A stretch of 64,000 bases of DNA. Origin: an uncultured Flavihumibacter sp. GTDB taxonomy: Bacteria; Bacteroidota; Bacteroidia; Chitinophagales; Chitinophagaceae. How positions within the stretch are numbered: position 1 is the first letter of the stretch; the number at the start of each line of letters is the position of its first letter. A program made the position numbers and the translations under genes. This document shows, piece by piece, positions 18,401 through 26,605 of this stretch. The stretch is from positions 1 through 64,000 of the forward strand of contig CABHOY010000032.1 in NCBI GenBank assembly GCA_902168105.1. Direction: 5' to 3'. Under the pieces are notes generated by a model. It was not told the origin of the DNA, did no database searches, and saw only the letters and a program-made list of their open reading frames with translations.

Positions 18401-19113
18401 CCGGTACCATAGAGGCCGAGCATTTCGACAATGGTGGAGAAGGCATCGCTTATCATGATAACGATGCAGTTAATTCGGGAGGTCAGGGCAGAACAGGTGA
18501 AGGTGTTGATACGGAAATATGCAGCGCAGGTGGTCTGAATGTGGGCTGGACAGGTACCGGAGAATGGTATGAGTATACCGTGAATGTATTACCTGGTACA
18601 TATAACATCGCAGTGAAAACAGCCAGCCCTAATACCGGCGGCACGTTTCATATCATGTTTGACGGCGTTGATAAGACCGGCTTATTTACCACCGCCAACA
18701 CTGGCGACTGGCAGACCTGGACGACTATGTCCAAAACGAATATTTCGTTAAATGGTGGGCAGCAGGTAATGCGGATCTATCTTGACAATGCGAATTACAA
18801 CATAGATAACATCACTTTTACACTGGTGTCTGCTGGCGCTAAAAATACAATAGCTGCAAGTAAGCCGGAAGAGGGGAATACAGTTACCTACTGGCCTACA
18901 CTGGTCGAGCGCAATTTCAATATCAGAACAGATGGCTCTTACTTTGCAGTAGAAGTTGTAGACCTGAATGGCAGAACGCAATACAGGGACACATCGATTA
19001 AGGGCGTTACATCGCTGGTACTTGACCTGGGACATCTTACAGGTGGTTTTTACTTTGTACGCCTGCTATCGGCAAACAATCCCAAAACGATCCGTATGGT
19101 TAAGATGCAATAA
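15409..19113 (+). CDS. Secreted GH95 alpha-L-fucosidase/galactosidase-like enzyme with LamG, CBM6 and T9SS domains
   Basis: A 1234-residue modular enzyme. Signal peptide 1-23 (ASAQ); LamG/concanavalin-like domain ~28-228; GH95 N-terminal domain ~241-500; (alpha/alpha)6 catalytic domain ~540-900; CBM6-like module ~998-1140 (IEAEHFD... GEWYEYTVNV); T9SS sorting domain ~1155-1234. The GH95 active site is intact by motif: Asn587/Asn589 in TNINTEMNYW, Glu718 in SASPENTF and Asp880 in QIDGNFG. These correspond to the Asn pair, Glu and Asp known from the bifidobacterial 1,2-alpha-L-fucosidase. GH95 also includes alpha-L-galactosidases, so fucosidase is likely but not certain. An ATG nine bases downstream is an equally possible start. 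Confidence 0.93.
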   Translation: MITMKNLLLAFLLNAVVWNHASAQSTGPVAHWKLDESSGTVAADNSGNNQNGSLNGGAWRPAGGKVNGALLFNGTSDLVNTNTTIGSSPVLSVAFWMNASSVKYQIPVDKLPASGTAGWSVKLRNNGEIWIRIGSEANHSDLVLANAYQANAWVHVAFTFQNGNLAVYINGAIAGTKINIPQTVTNTTSPLRFGISSSNGNEAFGGLLDDIRVYDRVLSYEEIMQMNGITPPVLPQVGDLTMWYNTESGAEFTNALPIGNGRMGGMVYGNIAQERIGLNEGTVWSGSPGANNKNGAANSLAEARNRVFAGNYTGADALVNSNMISSGNQVYQPVGNLTLNFPGHTPTNYYRELDLKTAIAKVTYLYNGVTYTREYFASYPDQAIIIRLTADQPGKITYTAGMNTPHTPASVTVAGTDVLLLNGEADAIRFQSRAKIKNDGGTISSNGSSITVTGANSSTIAIVIGTNFNSYNDVSGDQVARAAQYLTNVDPKSYTQLRQDHITSYHQLFNRVNFNPGPANTAFSGYPTNQRIATFNISNDPALVKLYYQFGRYLLISCSQPGAQAANLQGVWNDQMSPPWGSNYTTNINTEMNYWLAESANLPECATPLIEKVKSMVPQGRLTAQAHWGVNNGWVSHHQTDLWNHTAPVDGPWGLWPTGGAWLSKHLWEHYLFNQDVTYLADVYPTIKASAQFFLSSMVTETVSGNGYLVTCPSASPENTFNGGATLSFAPTMDIQIIRDIFNSTVQASEKLNVDTSLRNQIKAAIAKLPPNKIGQYGQLQEWFNDWDNPTDNHRHVSHLYGAFPGNQITKRGTPALSDAVKTTLTQRGDLSTGWSLAWKINLWARQEDGNHCYDLIRLLLTPERTYNNLFDAHPPFQIDGNFGAVSGVDEMLMQSQNGEIQLMPALPSVWATGSISGLRARGGFVVDSLVWANNKLVKAVITSTAGGVCNVRYGDVVKQINTVPGTHYTLDGSLNVTGQEEGTSQSAFPAGTPWSIPGTIEAEHFDNGGEGIAYHDNDAVNSGGQGRTGEGVDTEICSAGGLNVGWTGTGEWYEYTVNVLPGTYNIAVKTASPNTGGTFHIMFDGVDKTGLFTTANTGDWQTWTTMSKTNISLNGGQQVMRIYLDNANYNIDNITFTLVSAGAKNTIAASKPEEGNTVTYWPTLVERNFNIRTDGSYFAVEVVDLNGRTQYRDTSIKGVTSLVLDLGHLTGGFYFVRLLSANNPKTIRMVKMQ

Positions 19114-19138
19114 TCGCTTTTCAAAATTGTTAACAAAG

Positions 19139-19182
19139 AAGAACGGCCATATCATTACCTTTGATGATATGGCCGTTCTTTT
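19139..19182 (+). terminator. Strong intrinsic terminator after GH95
   Basis: GAACGGCCATATCAT (19141-19155) pairs perfectly with ATGATATGGCCGTTC (19164-19178), followed by TTTT; flanking A/T pairs extend the stem. Confidence 0.9.
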
Positions 19183-19238
19183 AACCTTCTTTCAAGGTAG
19201 GCCCCATTCCCCATAAAATCTGCATTAAATCAGGATCA

Positions 19239-19326
19239 TACAAGGCTTATACAAGGATTAACTTACGTTCATCTTACGTCTTTGAACGTAAGATGAACGT
19301 AAGTTAATCCTTGTATAAGCCTTGTA
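19239..19326. repeat. Perfect 41-bp inverted repeat with 6-base loop
   Basis: Bases 19239-19279 are the exact reverse complement of 19286-19326, with the loop CTTTGA. Each arm itself contains short direct repeats (TACAAGG twice; CTTACGT twice). It lies after the GH95 terminator and before the lipoprotein gene. It lacks a T-run, so it is not a normal terminator; it could extrude as a cruciform, be a small palindromic repeat element or bind a protein. Confidence 0.95.
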
Positions 19327-19612
19327 CAATGCAGGGATAATGAGAGAAAGGTCCAGTATATATCGGGTATTGATAAGCTCAGGACCCTGGTTCTGCCCGG
19401 ATCTTGTTTTATGCAGTTTGTATGCAGTTCAATATACGAATTTGCAGTCTGAGGACAATCTTTTATACTGCTCGGGAATCTCCTTATCATTGTATTGCAG
19501 ATCGTGTAGTTTACCCCCCGTTTTTTGATGTTCATCGTATTTATTTCCCGGGGGTATGCCCGATACCTACTTTGCAGGAGAAATAGATTCTTCACCTAAA
19601 TTCTTTTGTAGA

Positions 19613-20245
19613 ATGAAAACGCTTATCATATCATGCTTCATTTTGCTCGCAGTATTTGCCTTTCAGGGATGTATCACCTCCCTGCATCCATTGTACACCA
19701 GTAAGGACCTGACATTTGATGCACGCCTGCTAGGAACATGGCGTTCGGAAGGTTCGGAAGACACCTGGAAAATTGAAAGTCTTATGGAGAAAGAGCTGGC
19801 GCCATACAAAGACCCGAAAGAAAGAAGAGGTCAGGAGAGCATTAAAAGTCAGTTCATTAACAAGAATACCTATCTGCTTACCAACAGGGAAAAGGGTAAG
19901 GAAGCGGAATTTTTGCTGAACCTGGTACGATTGGACAATGAGTTGTATATTGATCTGTATCCAGGCCCGTTAAAGGAAAAGAATGAAATGCTGGAAGATC
20001 ATTATCTGCCTGTTCATTCATACGCTAAAATTAAGATAAACAGCAATGGGTTTGAATTATCATATTTCAATGGAGAGCAGATCCACAAGCTCTTAAGTGA
20101 AAACAAGATAAAGATCCAGCATGAGTCTTTTAACTACTACAAAGTAATTACCGCATCAACATTGGAACTACAGAAGTTTGTAACGAAATATGCTGATAAC
20201 AAAGATTTCTTTACGTCTCCTATCACTTTTAAGAAAACGATCTGA
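19613..20245 (+). CDS. Lipoprotein, unknown
   Basis: A 210-residue protein with a lipoprotein signal peptide (hydrophobic residues 4-17 then FQGC, Cys19 as the lipid-modified residue). The mature part is a mixed alpha/beta domain beginning LHPLYTSKDLTFDARLLGTW, a lipocalin-like or META-like opening, but no family is certain. It directly precedes a LytS/LytT pair (5 and 12 bases between genes), so it may be a signal-input or accessory lipoprotein for that system. Confidence 0.75.
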   Translation: MKTLIISCFILLAVFAFQGCITSLHPLYTSKDLTFDARLLGTWRSEGSEDTWKIESLMEKELAPYKDPKERRGQESIKSQFINKNTYLLTNREKGKEAEFLLNLVRLDNELYIDLYPGPLKEKNEMLEDHYLPVHSYAKIKINSNGFELSYFNGEQIHKLLSENKIKIQHESFNYYKVITASTLELQKFVTKYADNKDFFTSPITFKKTI

Positions 20246-20249
20246 GTTT

Positions 20250-21314
20250 GTGAACCGGCTAATAAACATCTTAAAAACACTCACTCAAAACAAGATATTA
20301 CAACATATCTTGTTTTGGTGTTTATCCTACTACTACCTGCTTCACCTGTTCTCTGCAGAAACTGTCAAAAGTATAGACCTGATCTATACGGCGGTTTTCC
20401 ATTTGCCGCTGATGGCCGGGGTGTATTTAAATCTCTATCTCCTTATTCCATGGTTATTAAGCAGGAAACGATATGTGTTGTATGCTGTATTATTGGTCAT
20501 AACGGTAATACTGACGGCGCTATTGAATACCTTTATATTCAGTAAAGCAATAGATTATTTTTTACCGGGGTATTATTTCATTTCATACTATGAGCTTGCA
20601 GATCTTGTACAGTTCTCCGTCGTTTATATCGGGTTGACGACGTTGATCAAACTGTCCAGGGCCTGGTTTAAGTTACTGGAATCGGAGAACTATCTTGTGC
20701 GGGCGCAAAAGAAAAAGAAGGATGCAGAATTATTATTCCTTAAAACGCAGATCAATCCGCATTTTCTGTTCAATAGTCTCAATAGCATCTATTCGCTGGC
20801 ACTTAAGAAGGATGACCAAACACCTGCGGTGCTGTTAAAACTGGCAGAAGTAATGCGGTATATGACCTATGAAACGAATGAAGAACATGTGTTGCTGGAA
20901 AGAGAAATTCAGTACATCAGGAACTATATAGCATTACAGGAACTCAGGACTGCCAGCAATGCGCATATTTTGTTTGAAGTGAACGGTAGTCCTGGTTTGC
21001 AAAGGATATCGCCTTTTATACTAATTGTATTTATTGAGAACGGATTCAAGCATGGTATACAAGCGGGAATAAATGATACCTTTATCGATATAAGGATTGA
21101 TCTGCATGATAACGAACTGGTATTGACAGTAGAGAATAACATCGGGATCACGGACGAAACTGAAAGTGAAGCGTTCAGGGGACTTGGTTTGAATAATGTG
21201 AAGAAAAGGCTGGAGCTGCTTTACTTTCAGAAATACGAACTGACGATCAGGAATAATGGAGAACGATTTAATGTACAGTTGAAGCTGGACCTGTCCGATC
21301 CCTTAACTTTTTAA
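20250..21314 (+). CDS. LytS-type sensor histidine kinase
   Basis: A ~354-residue membrane kinase with four predicted helices (~15-140), then His_kinase with INPHFLFNSLN (His171) and HATPase_c with an N-box (FIENGFKHG) and GLGLNNVKKR. I start it at GTG 20250, five bases after the lipoprotein stop; the only upstream in-frame ATG lies well inside the lipoprotein gene and adds a basic, non-family stretch. Partner of the next gene. Confidence 0.85.
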   Translation: MNRLINILKTLTQNKILQHILFWCLSYYYLLHLFSAETVKSIDLIYTAVFHLPLMAGVYLNLYLLIPWLLSRKRYVLYAVLLVITVILTALLNTFIFSKAIDYFLPGYYFISYYELADLVQFSVVYIGLTTLIKLSRAWFKLLESENYLVRAQKKKKDAELLFLKTQINPHFLFNSLNSIYSLALKKDDQTPAVLLKLAEVMRYMTYETNEEHVLLEREIQYIRNYIALQELRTASNAHILFEVNGSPGLQRISPFILIVFIENGFKHGIQAGINDTFIDIRIDLHDNELVLTVENNIGITDETESEAFRGLGLNNVKKRLELLYFQKYELTIRNNGERFNVQLKLDLSDPLTF

Positions 21315-21326
21315 TCCTTACCCCGT

Positions 21327-22040
21327 ATGAAGATAAACTGCATGATCGTTGATGATGAGCCCCTCGCACAGGATGTAATAGAAACCTATATAAAGGACTT
21401 TCCACTGGTAACACTGGTCAGGAAGTGTAATAATGCAATAGAAGCGCTGGAAGTGCTGAAACAGGAAAATATTCAGTTGATCTTTCTTGATATAAAAATG
21501 CCTTCCCTGTCAGGGATCAATATGCTGAAGTCAATACCCTCACCTCCATGTGTAATTTTTACAACGGCTTACGCACAGCATGCCCTGGAAGGTTTTGAAC
21601 TTAATGCTGTTGACTATCTGTTAAAACCGTTCTCTTTCGAAAGATTTGTTCAGGCAGTTAATAAGGCCTGCCGGAAGATTGAAATGGAAACACTGGCTAC
21701 GAGCGTAAAGCAGGGAGCAGAACAACAGGATTTCATTGTTGTGAAAGCAGATAAAAGGCTGCACAAGATCAACTTTGAAGATATTGTCTATTTAAATTCA
21801 ATAGGAGATTATCTGAAGATATTTTTGAAAACAGGAAAGATCATCGTCACAAATGAAACACTGAAAAATATAGAAGCAGACCTTCCTTCCAGCCTGTTTA
21901 TAAGGATACATAAGTCTTATATCGTATCAGTCAAGTCTATTCAGTATATCGAAGGTAACCAGGTCGTGATAGGTGAAGCTTCACTGCCTGTTGGACTGAC
22001 ATATAAGGAACAGCTCATCGGCAGGTTTGGCGGCCGGTAA
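21327..22040 (+). CDS. LytT-type response regulator
   Basis: A 237-residue regulator. The receiver has Asp9/Asp10, phospho-acceptor Asp55 in FLDIKMPS, Thr in FTTAYA and Lys in LLKPFS; a LytTR DNA-binding domain (~135-235; RIHKSYIVS) follows. It is 12 bases after the kinase gene, so kinase and regulator are cognate. The regulated genes are not identifiable; the divergent or adjacent glycan genes are candidates only. Confidence 0.92.
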   Translation: MKINCMIVDDEPLAQDVIETYIKDFPLVTLVRKCNNAIEALEVLKQENIQLIFLDIKMPSLSGINMLKSIPSPPCVIFTTAYAQHALEGFELNAVDYLLKPFSFERFVQAVNKACRKIEMETLATSVKQGAEQQDFIVVKADKRLHKINFEDIVYLNSIGDYLKIFLKTGKIIVTNETLKNIEADLPSSLFIRIHKSYIVSVKSIQYIEGNQVVIGEASLPVGLTYKEQLIGRFGGR

Positions 22041-22398
22041 TAACGGGATCATAAATAGCAGAAGGGACAATTGCAGGAGCTTCATACACAAACCTATATA
22101 ACTACCGTGTGTCAGTTATTAATGGGATTATTAATTGAGTACATGGGGATATTATTATTTTTCTTAACTTGCACAGAGGTACGAAACAGTGGCCAGTGAA
22201 AATTATCCATCTGAAAGCGCCACCGTACCATTTTACAAACCTTCTCTCCATTATACATTTGTTGTGCTGAACTGATGACCAGCTAAATGGTCGTTGTTAA
22301 TTGCTGTGTACATCATGCGTGATCATAGATGCATTGTTGACAGTGAGAAAACAGTAAATTGAAGTTTAATTTTATCCTAACACTTAATCGCACAACAA
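22041..22398 (+). promoter_or_regulatory. Intergenic region with candidate promoter for the RidA-like gene
   Basis: This 358-base gap has no gene. TACATTTG at 22254-22261 is a perfect TAnnTTTG -7 element with a TTTT 19 bases upstream (22231-22234). It would give a long ~130-base leader for the RidA-like gene. Nothing else is recognised in the region. Confidence 0.4.
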
Positions 22399-22911
22399 AT
22401 GAAAGTTTTAATGTTAGCAATGTTGCTTTTAGTAAGCCTGGGTGTGTTTGCACAGACGCCGGAAGAGAAACTGGCCGAATTGAAGATCACACTACCGGAA
22501 GTACCACCGGCCATTGGCAGTTATGTAGATGCCAGGAGGGTTGGTAACCTGATCTATTTATCCGGTAAAGGGCCGCGTAACAGCAATGGCGAATATGTAA
22601 CGGGCAAGCTGGGACAGGAATTAACTATCCAGCAAGGTTATGATGCGGCAAAGCTGACTGCTGTTAATCAACTGGCAGTATTAAAAAAGACCCTGGGCAG
22701 TCTGGGCAAGGTGAAACAGGTAGTGAAAGTAAACGGCTATGTGAATTGTGATGCATCATTTAAAGATCAGCCGAAGGTGATAAATGGCTTTTCTGATCTG
22801 ATGATCCAGGTGTTTGGAGAGGCGGGCCGGCATGCACGTACCGCACTTGGTACAAATGCGCTGCCCCTGAATATGGCCGTGGAAGTGGAGATGATCGTGG
22901 AGGTGGAGTAA
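22399..22911 (+). CDS. Exported RidA/YjgF-family protein
   Basis: A 170-residue protein with a signal peptide (1-19, GVFAQ) followed by a RidA (Rid/YjgF/UK114) domain. The family landmarks are YLSGKGPR near the first strand, the substrate-binding arginine in RHARTALG, and the C-terminal VEVEMIVEVE strand. Cytoplasmic RidA deaminates reactive enamines/imines; exported copies in Bacteroidota belong to less-studied Rid subfamilies, so the substrate is unknown. Monocistronic. Confidence 0.88.
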   Translation: MKVLMLAMLLLVSLGVFAQTPEEKLAELKITLPEVPPAIGSYVDARRVGNLIYLSGKGPRNSNGEYVTGKLGQELTIQQGYDAAKLTAVNQLAVLKKTLGSLGKVKQVVKVNGYVNCDASFKDQPKVINGFSDLMIQVFGEAGRHARTALGTNALPLNMAVEVEMIVEVE

Positions 22912-22980
22912 TGGCTGCTGAGGGGCTACCGGGTAAATGAGTTAAGTTAGTATAACACTTTTAACATAAACCCATAATCT

Positions 22981-25155
22981 ATGAAGACCAGATCCTTTTC
23001 CCTCATGGAAACGCTATGTATCCGCATAGTTTTTCTGCTAACAGTAACCTTTACGGTAGCCAACACGGTCCACGCCCAGACCACTGTTCCCTTCACATTG
23101 CATAACAATTCCGCGTACGGGGATGGTAATGTATTTGTGGCGGTAATAGGTATCATCAATGGCAATTTTGTATGGATCAATCCGAAAACAAGCGCGGTCA
23201 ACCTGATGAATGTGTCCAATAACACAGTGGCTGGACCCGTCATCAACGGTAACATGGGACCGGGGGGCAATGGTTTATATGCCAACTGTTTTGCCCGGCT
23301 CAGCGAGATCCCTGGTAAGGTCATCAACATTCCCGGTATTGAAGGATGCCGTATCCTGATCTCTTTCAACTCGCAATTGTATCTCTATTTCTTCGGAGCT
23401 TCAGGTGCGCCAAGCGGGTATGCTGCGCCGAACCTGGCCAATCCGACAGACCCTAACCAGGGCATCCGGTATGAGACCATTGAACTGACCAACGCGCCGA
23501 ATGGTCTTTGGGTGAATACGACCCGCGTTGATGGTTATCAATACCCGATGGGCCTTGAAGTATGGGGCAATGCAGGTTTTTATCAAAAGGTAGGTGAGCT
23601 GATCCCGCACGCTCAGATCCTTTCACAATGGCAGGCCACAGCTCCGGCTAATTTTGCAGGCTGTTACGACGCTGCCAATGGTATCATCAAATTCCCTTCA
23701 AAGACGCCTGCCTTCCAGAGCGGTGGGGCACAGGCAAATTATTTCGGCAGTTATGTAGATGCTATCTGGTCAAAGTACAGTAGTGGTAACCTGGTGTTCA
23801 ATGCCGGTGATGCCGGTACCTGGAGCGGCCGGGTGTCTGGAAATGTATTTACATTTACCAGGAGTTCCGATGGTCAGGTAGGAACGATATCCCGTAAGCC
23901 TACCAATATTGAGGTAATGGAAGGTAGCGGGGTAATGGCTGCCGGCGGACAATGGGACAAGGTTGTACAGGCGCAGATATGTGCCGCGATCAACCGTCAT
24001 ACCATTGACCTGAACCTGGCGACCGGTGCTACGCAGGATTTTGCTACGGCATCGAAATATTACCAGACATCTCCTTACAACTGGTATTGCAAATTCTGGC
24101 ACCGCAGTGACATCAGTTATAATAGCCTGACGTATGCATTTTGCTATGACGATGTATTTAATCATTCTTCAACGGTTAATGCGCCTTCGCCACAACGGGT
24201 AACTATTGCCATTGGCGGCTATGCGGGCACGACGCCATCCGGCGCCGCTATCGCCTATAAAGATTGTAACTACGGCGGTTATGCAGTGGGGCTTGGTCAG
24301 GGTAACTATACCACCAGCCAGTTGAATGCACTGGGTATTCTGAACAATGATATTTCTTCTATCAAGGTAACAGCAGGATATAAAGTGACGCTCTATCAGG
24401 ATGACAATTTCAGTGGCGCATCCCTGGTGTTGACGGCGAACGACGAATGCCTTGTTGACAATAGCTGGAATGATGTGGCATCATCGCTGAAAGTAGAATC
24501 CACCGCCTCCTCAACTGTTATCCAGGCAGAGAGTTATAACTATATGTCTGGTGTAGATGTAGAAGCAACAACCGACGCCGGTGGCGGGCAGAATGTAGGA
24601 TGGATAGATGCAGGAGACTGGATGTCCTATCCTGTGAACATTCCTGTAGCAGGTACCTACGAGGTGAGCTATCGTGTAGCCAGCCCTAATGCCAACACTA
24701 CCCTGCGCTTGGAAAAAGATGCAGGCACTACACAACTCGGTACTGTTACCATACCTAATACCGGTGGCTGGCAGAACTGGAGCAGTGTATCACATACAGT
24801 AACATTACCGGCAGGCGCTTATGATATCGGTATCGCTACATCAACCGGTGGTTTCAATCTCAATTATCTAACTATCACAAATGCATCTTCGGGGAAAATA
24901 GCGATGATGCAACAGCAGGTGGCGGATGATAAGACGCTTGTACTATCGCCTAACCCTGTAAAGGACCAGCTGAATATTCGTGGTAATGATAAAGTAAAAA
25001 CACTTAGCATTTACGATATCACTGGTCGTGAAATAAAAAGGGTGAAGAATCCGGGAAATGTAGTTTCGGTATCATCACTGACGCCGGGGCTGTATATTGT
25101 TGTGATAGACCGTAAAGACGGCACTCAGAAGCAGGTTAAGATATTGAAAGACTAA
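22981..25155 (+). CDS. Secreted GH64 beta-1,3-glucanase with beta/gamma-crystallin, CBM6 and T9SS domains
   Basis: A 724-residue modular enzyme. Signal peptide 1-33; GH64 catalytic domain ~34-400; beta/gamma-crystallin module ~405-500 (two Greek-key-like repeats with YKDCNYGG and YQDDNFSG); CBM6 ~505-635; T9SS sorting domain ~650-724 (SPNPVKDQLNI). The GH64 catalytic pair is Glu168 (TIELT) and Asp184 (TRVDGY), 16 residues apart as in the laminaripentaose-producing Streptomyces enzyme. The expected reaction is hydrolysis of beta-1,3-glucan to oligosaccharides, as in fungal cell walls. Confidence 0.92.
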   Translation: MKTRSFSLMETLCIRIVFLLTVTFTVANTVHAQTTVPFTLHNNSAYGDGNVFVAVIGIINGNFVWINPKTSAVNLMNVSNNTVAGPVINGNMGPGGNGLYANCFARLSEIPGKVINIPGIEGCRILISFNSQLYLYFFGASGAPSGYAAPNLANPTDPNQGIRYETIELTNAPNGLWVNTTRVDGYQYPMGLEVWGNAGFYQKVGELIPHAQILSQWQATAPANFAGCYDAANGIIKFPSKTPAFQSGGAQANYFGSYVDAIWSKYSSGNLVFNAGDAGTWSGRVSGNVFTFTRSSDGQVGTISRKPTNIEVMEGSGVMAAGGQWDKVVQAQICAAINRHTIDLNLATGATQDFATASKYYQTSPYNWYCKFWHRSDISYNSLTYAFCYDDVFNHSSTVNAPSPQRVTIAIGGYAGTTPSGAAIAYKDCNYGGYAVGLGQGNYTTSQLNALGILNNDISSIKVTAGYKVTLYQDDNFSGASLVLTANDECLVDNSWNDVASSLKVESTASSTVIQAESYNYMSGVDVEATTDAGGGQNVGWIDAGDWMSYPVNIPVAGTYEVSYRVASPNANTTLRLEKDAGTTQLGTVTIPNTGGWQNWSSVSHTVTLPAGAYDIGIATSTGGFNLNYLTITNASSGKIAMMQQQVADDKTLVLSPNPVKDQLNIRGNDKVKTLSIYDITGREIKRVKNPGNVVSVSSLTPGLYIVVIDRKDGTQKQVKILKD

Positions 25156-25191
25156 TACGGTTAGACGCCGTAAATATCGTCTTCCATAAAC

Positions 25192-25242
25192 GCAATACCC
25201 TGTATCCCTTTCGGCAAAAGGAATACAGGGTATTGCTGTTTT
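25192..25242. terminator. Bidirectional terminator between GH64 and GH27
   Basis: A 20-bp stem (GCAATACCCTGTATCCCTTT against AAAGGAATACAGGGTATTGC, one G-U) with a CGGCA loop and TGTTTT tail lies between the two convergent genes. Confidence 0.85.
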
Positions 25243-25258
25243 AAATACTGATGCAGGA

Positions 25259-26596
25259 TCACAAAGTGATCTTATACAATCCTGCGCCATGCGCATTAAT
25301 ATCCGGGCTGAAAGTACTGGAGAATTTTCCCAGTACTTTCCCTGTCCAGAGGTCAGTAACAGTGTACGACCTGCTATCCCCGGTCTGATTGAGATCAACA
25401 GTAATTTTAGTGTTGTTCCCGGTCTTGTTGAATACAGCAACATAACGGGTGCCTGTGGCAGGGGCATCGGCCGTCCATATGGCCTTATCTGCATCATTCA
25501 ATAAGGGCTTATTGTTCCTGCTATACTTCAGCACATCCAGCACGTTCTTATTGGTTAGCAGGGAAAGGGTGAATGCATCATTGTCGGGCAGGTTACCTCC
25601 AAACATCAGAGGAGAGCGGAAAATGCTCCATAATGTCATCAGGGTATACTGTTCGTCTTTGGTGAATTTCGTCATGCGCGGATTGCCTCTCTCTGCGCGG
25701 ATGCCTATGCGGCCCAGAGGCAGCATATCACCATCAGGCCATGCACCGTTAGTGCGCCATTTGTTCCAGCGTTCAAATACTTCAAAATGGGCGTTGAGCG
25801 GTTCCCAGGCATCCCAGAAATCATCAACCGTACGCCACATATTGGCATGCTGTTGTATGTGCTCTCCGTGATCGATCGGTGTTTCGCCGGGAGAAGTACT
25901 TAAGAGGATCTTTCTGCCTGTACGGTCTATCGCCTTACGGATCATTTCTATTTCTCCGGAGTGATAGATAGGAGCGGAGAGATCGTCTACCTTTACAAAG
26001 TCCAGTCCCCAGGATGCATACATCTCAAACAGGGAGTTGTAATATTCCTGTGCGCCTTCCTTATCCGGAACAATGGAATACATATCGCGTAACCATTTGC
26101 ACTGGTCTTTCTCTGAATAGATATCCTTCGCGGTTACCTTCGTGCCCTTGACAGGCAGGCCACGTTTAACAGCTACTACGGGGATGCCGCGCATAATATG
26201 AATACCGAACTTCAGCCCTTTCTTATGCAGATAATCGGCCAGCGGCTTAAAGCCCTTTCCATCTGCGGCAGAAGGGAAGCGGTTGACAGCAGGAATAAAT
26301 CTTCCATATTCATCGATGTTATATTCAGCGTTGGTCTCGTTATAACCATGCGCTTTGTCATTGCTGATATACCAGCGGATGTCGACCACTATATATTCCC
26401 AGCCATACTGCTTCATGTGCTTCGCCATGTAATCGGCATTCGCTTTTACCTCTGTTTCCGTCACTGTAGGACCGTAACAATCCCAACTGTTCCATCCCAT
26501 AGGAGGGGTAGGGGCCCAATTATGAAAATCGCTCTTTTGCTGCGCATTCATGGTCAGGCTGAAGGCCATCATTACTATTGTACATAGCTGTTTCAT
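25259..26596 (-). CDS. Secreted GH27 glycosidase, likely beta-L-arabinopyranosidase-type
   Basis: A 445-residue enzyme with signal peptide 1-19. GH27 landmarks: PPMGWNSWDCYG (31-42), nucleophile Asp204 in VKVDD, and acid/base Asp259 in WRTVDDF (with Arg255). A C-terminal beta-sandwich (~360-445) follows. Where alpha-galactosidases have DDGW/DDCW, this protein has VVDIRWY (Ile73). An Ile at this site is, from memory, the feature that distinguishes the Geobacillus GH27 beta-L-arabinopyranosidase Abp. It is the second gene of a unit with a GH51 arabinofuranosidase (9 bases apart), which supports an arabinose substrate; alpha-galactosidase remains possible. Confidence 0.88.
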   Translation of the reverse strand: MKQLCTIVMMAFSLTMNAQQKSDFHNWAPTPPMGWNSWDCYGPTVTETEVKANADYMAKHMKQYGWEYIVVDIRWYISNDKAHGYNETNAEYNIDEYGRFIPAVNRFPSAADGKGFKPLADYLHKKGLKFGIHIMRGIPVVAVKRGLPVKGTKVTAKDIYSEKDQCKWLRDMYSIVPDKEGAQEYYNSLFEMYASWGLDFVKVDDLSAPIYHSGEIEMIRKAIDRTGRKILLSTSPGETPIDHGEHIQQHANMWRTVDDFWDAWEPLNAHFEVFERWNKWRTNGAWPDGDMLPLGRIGIRAERGNPRMTKFTKDEQYTLMTLWSIFRSPLMFGGNLPDNDAFTLSLLTNKNVLDVLKYSRNNKPLLNDADKAIWTADAPATGTRYVAVFNKTGNNTKITVDLNQTGDSRSYTVTDLWTGKVLGKFSSTFSPDINAHGAGLYKITL

Positions 26597-26605
26597 ACGG
26601 GTAGT

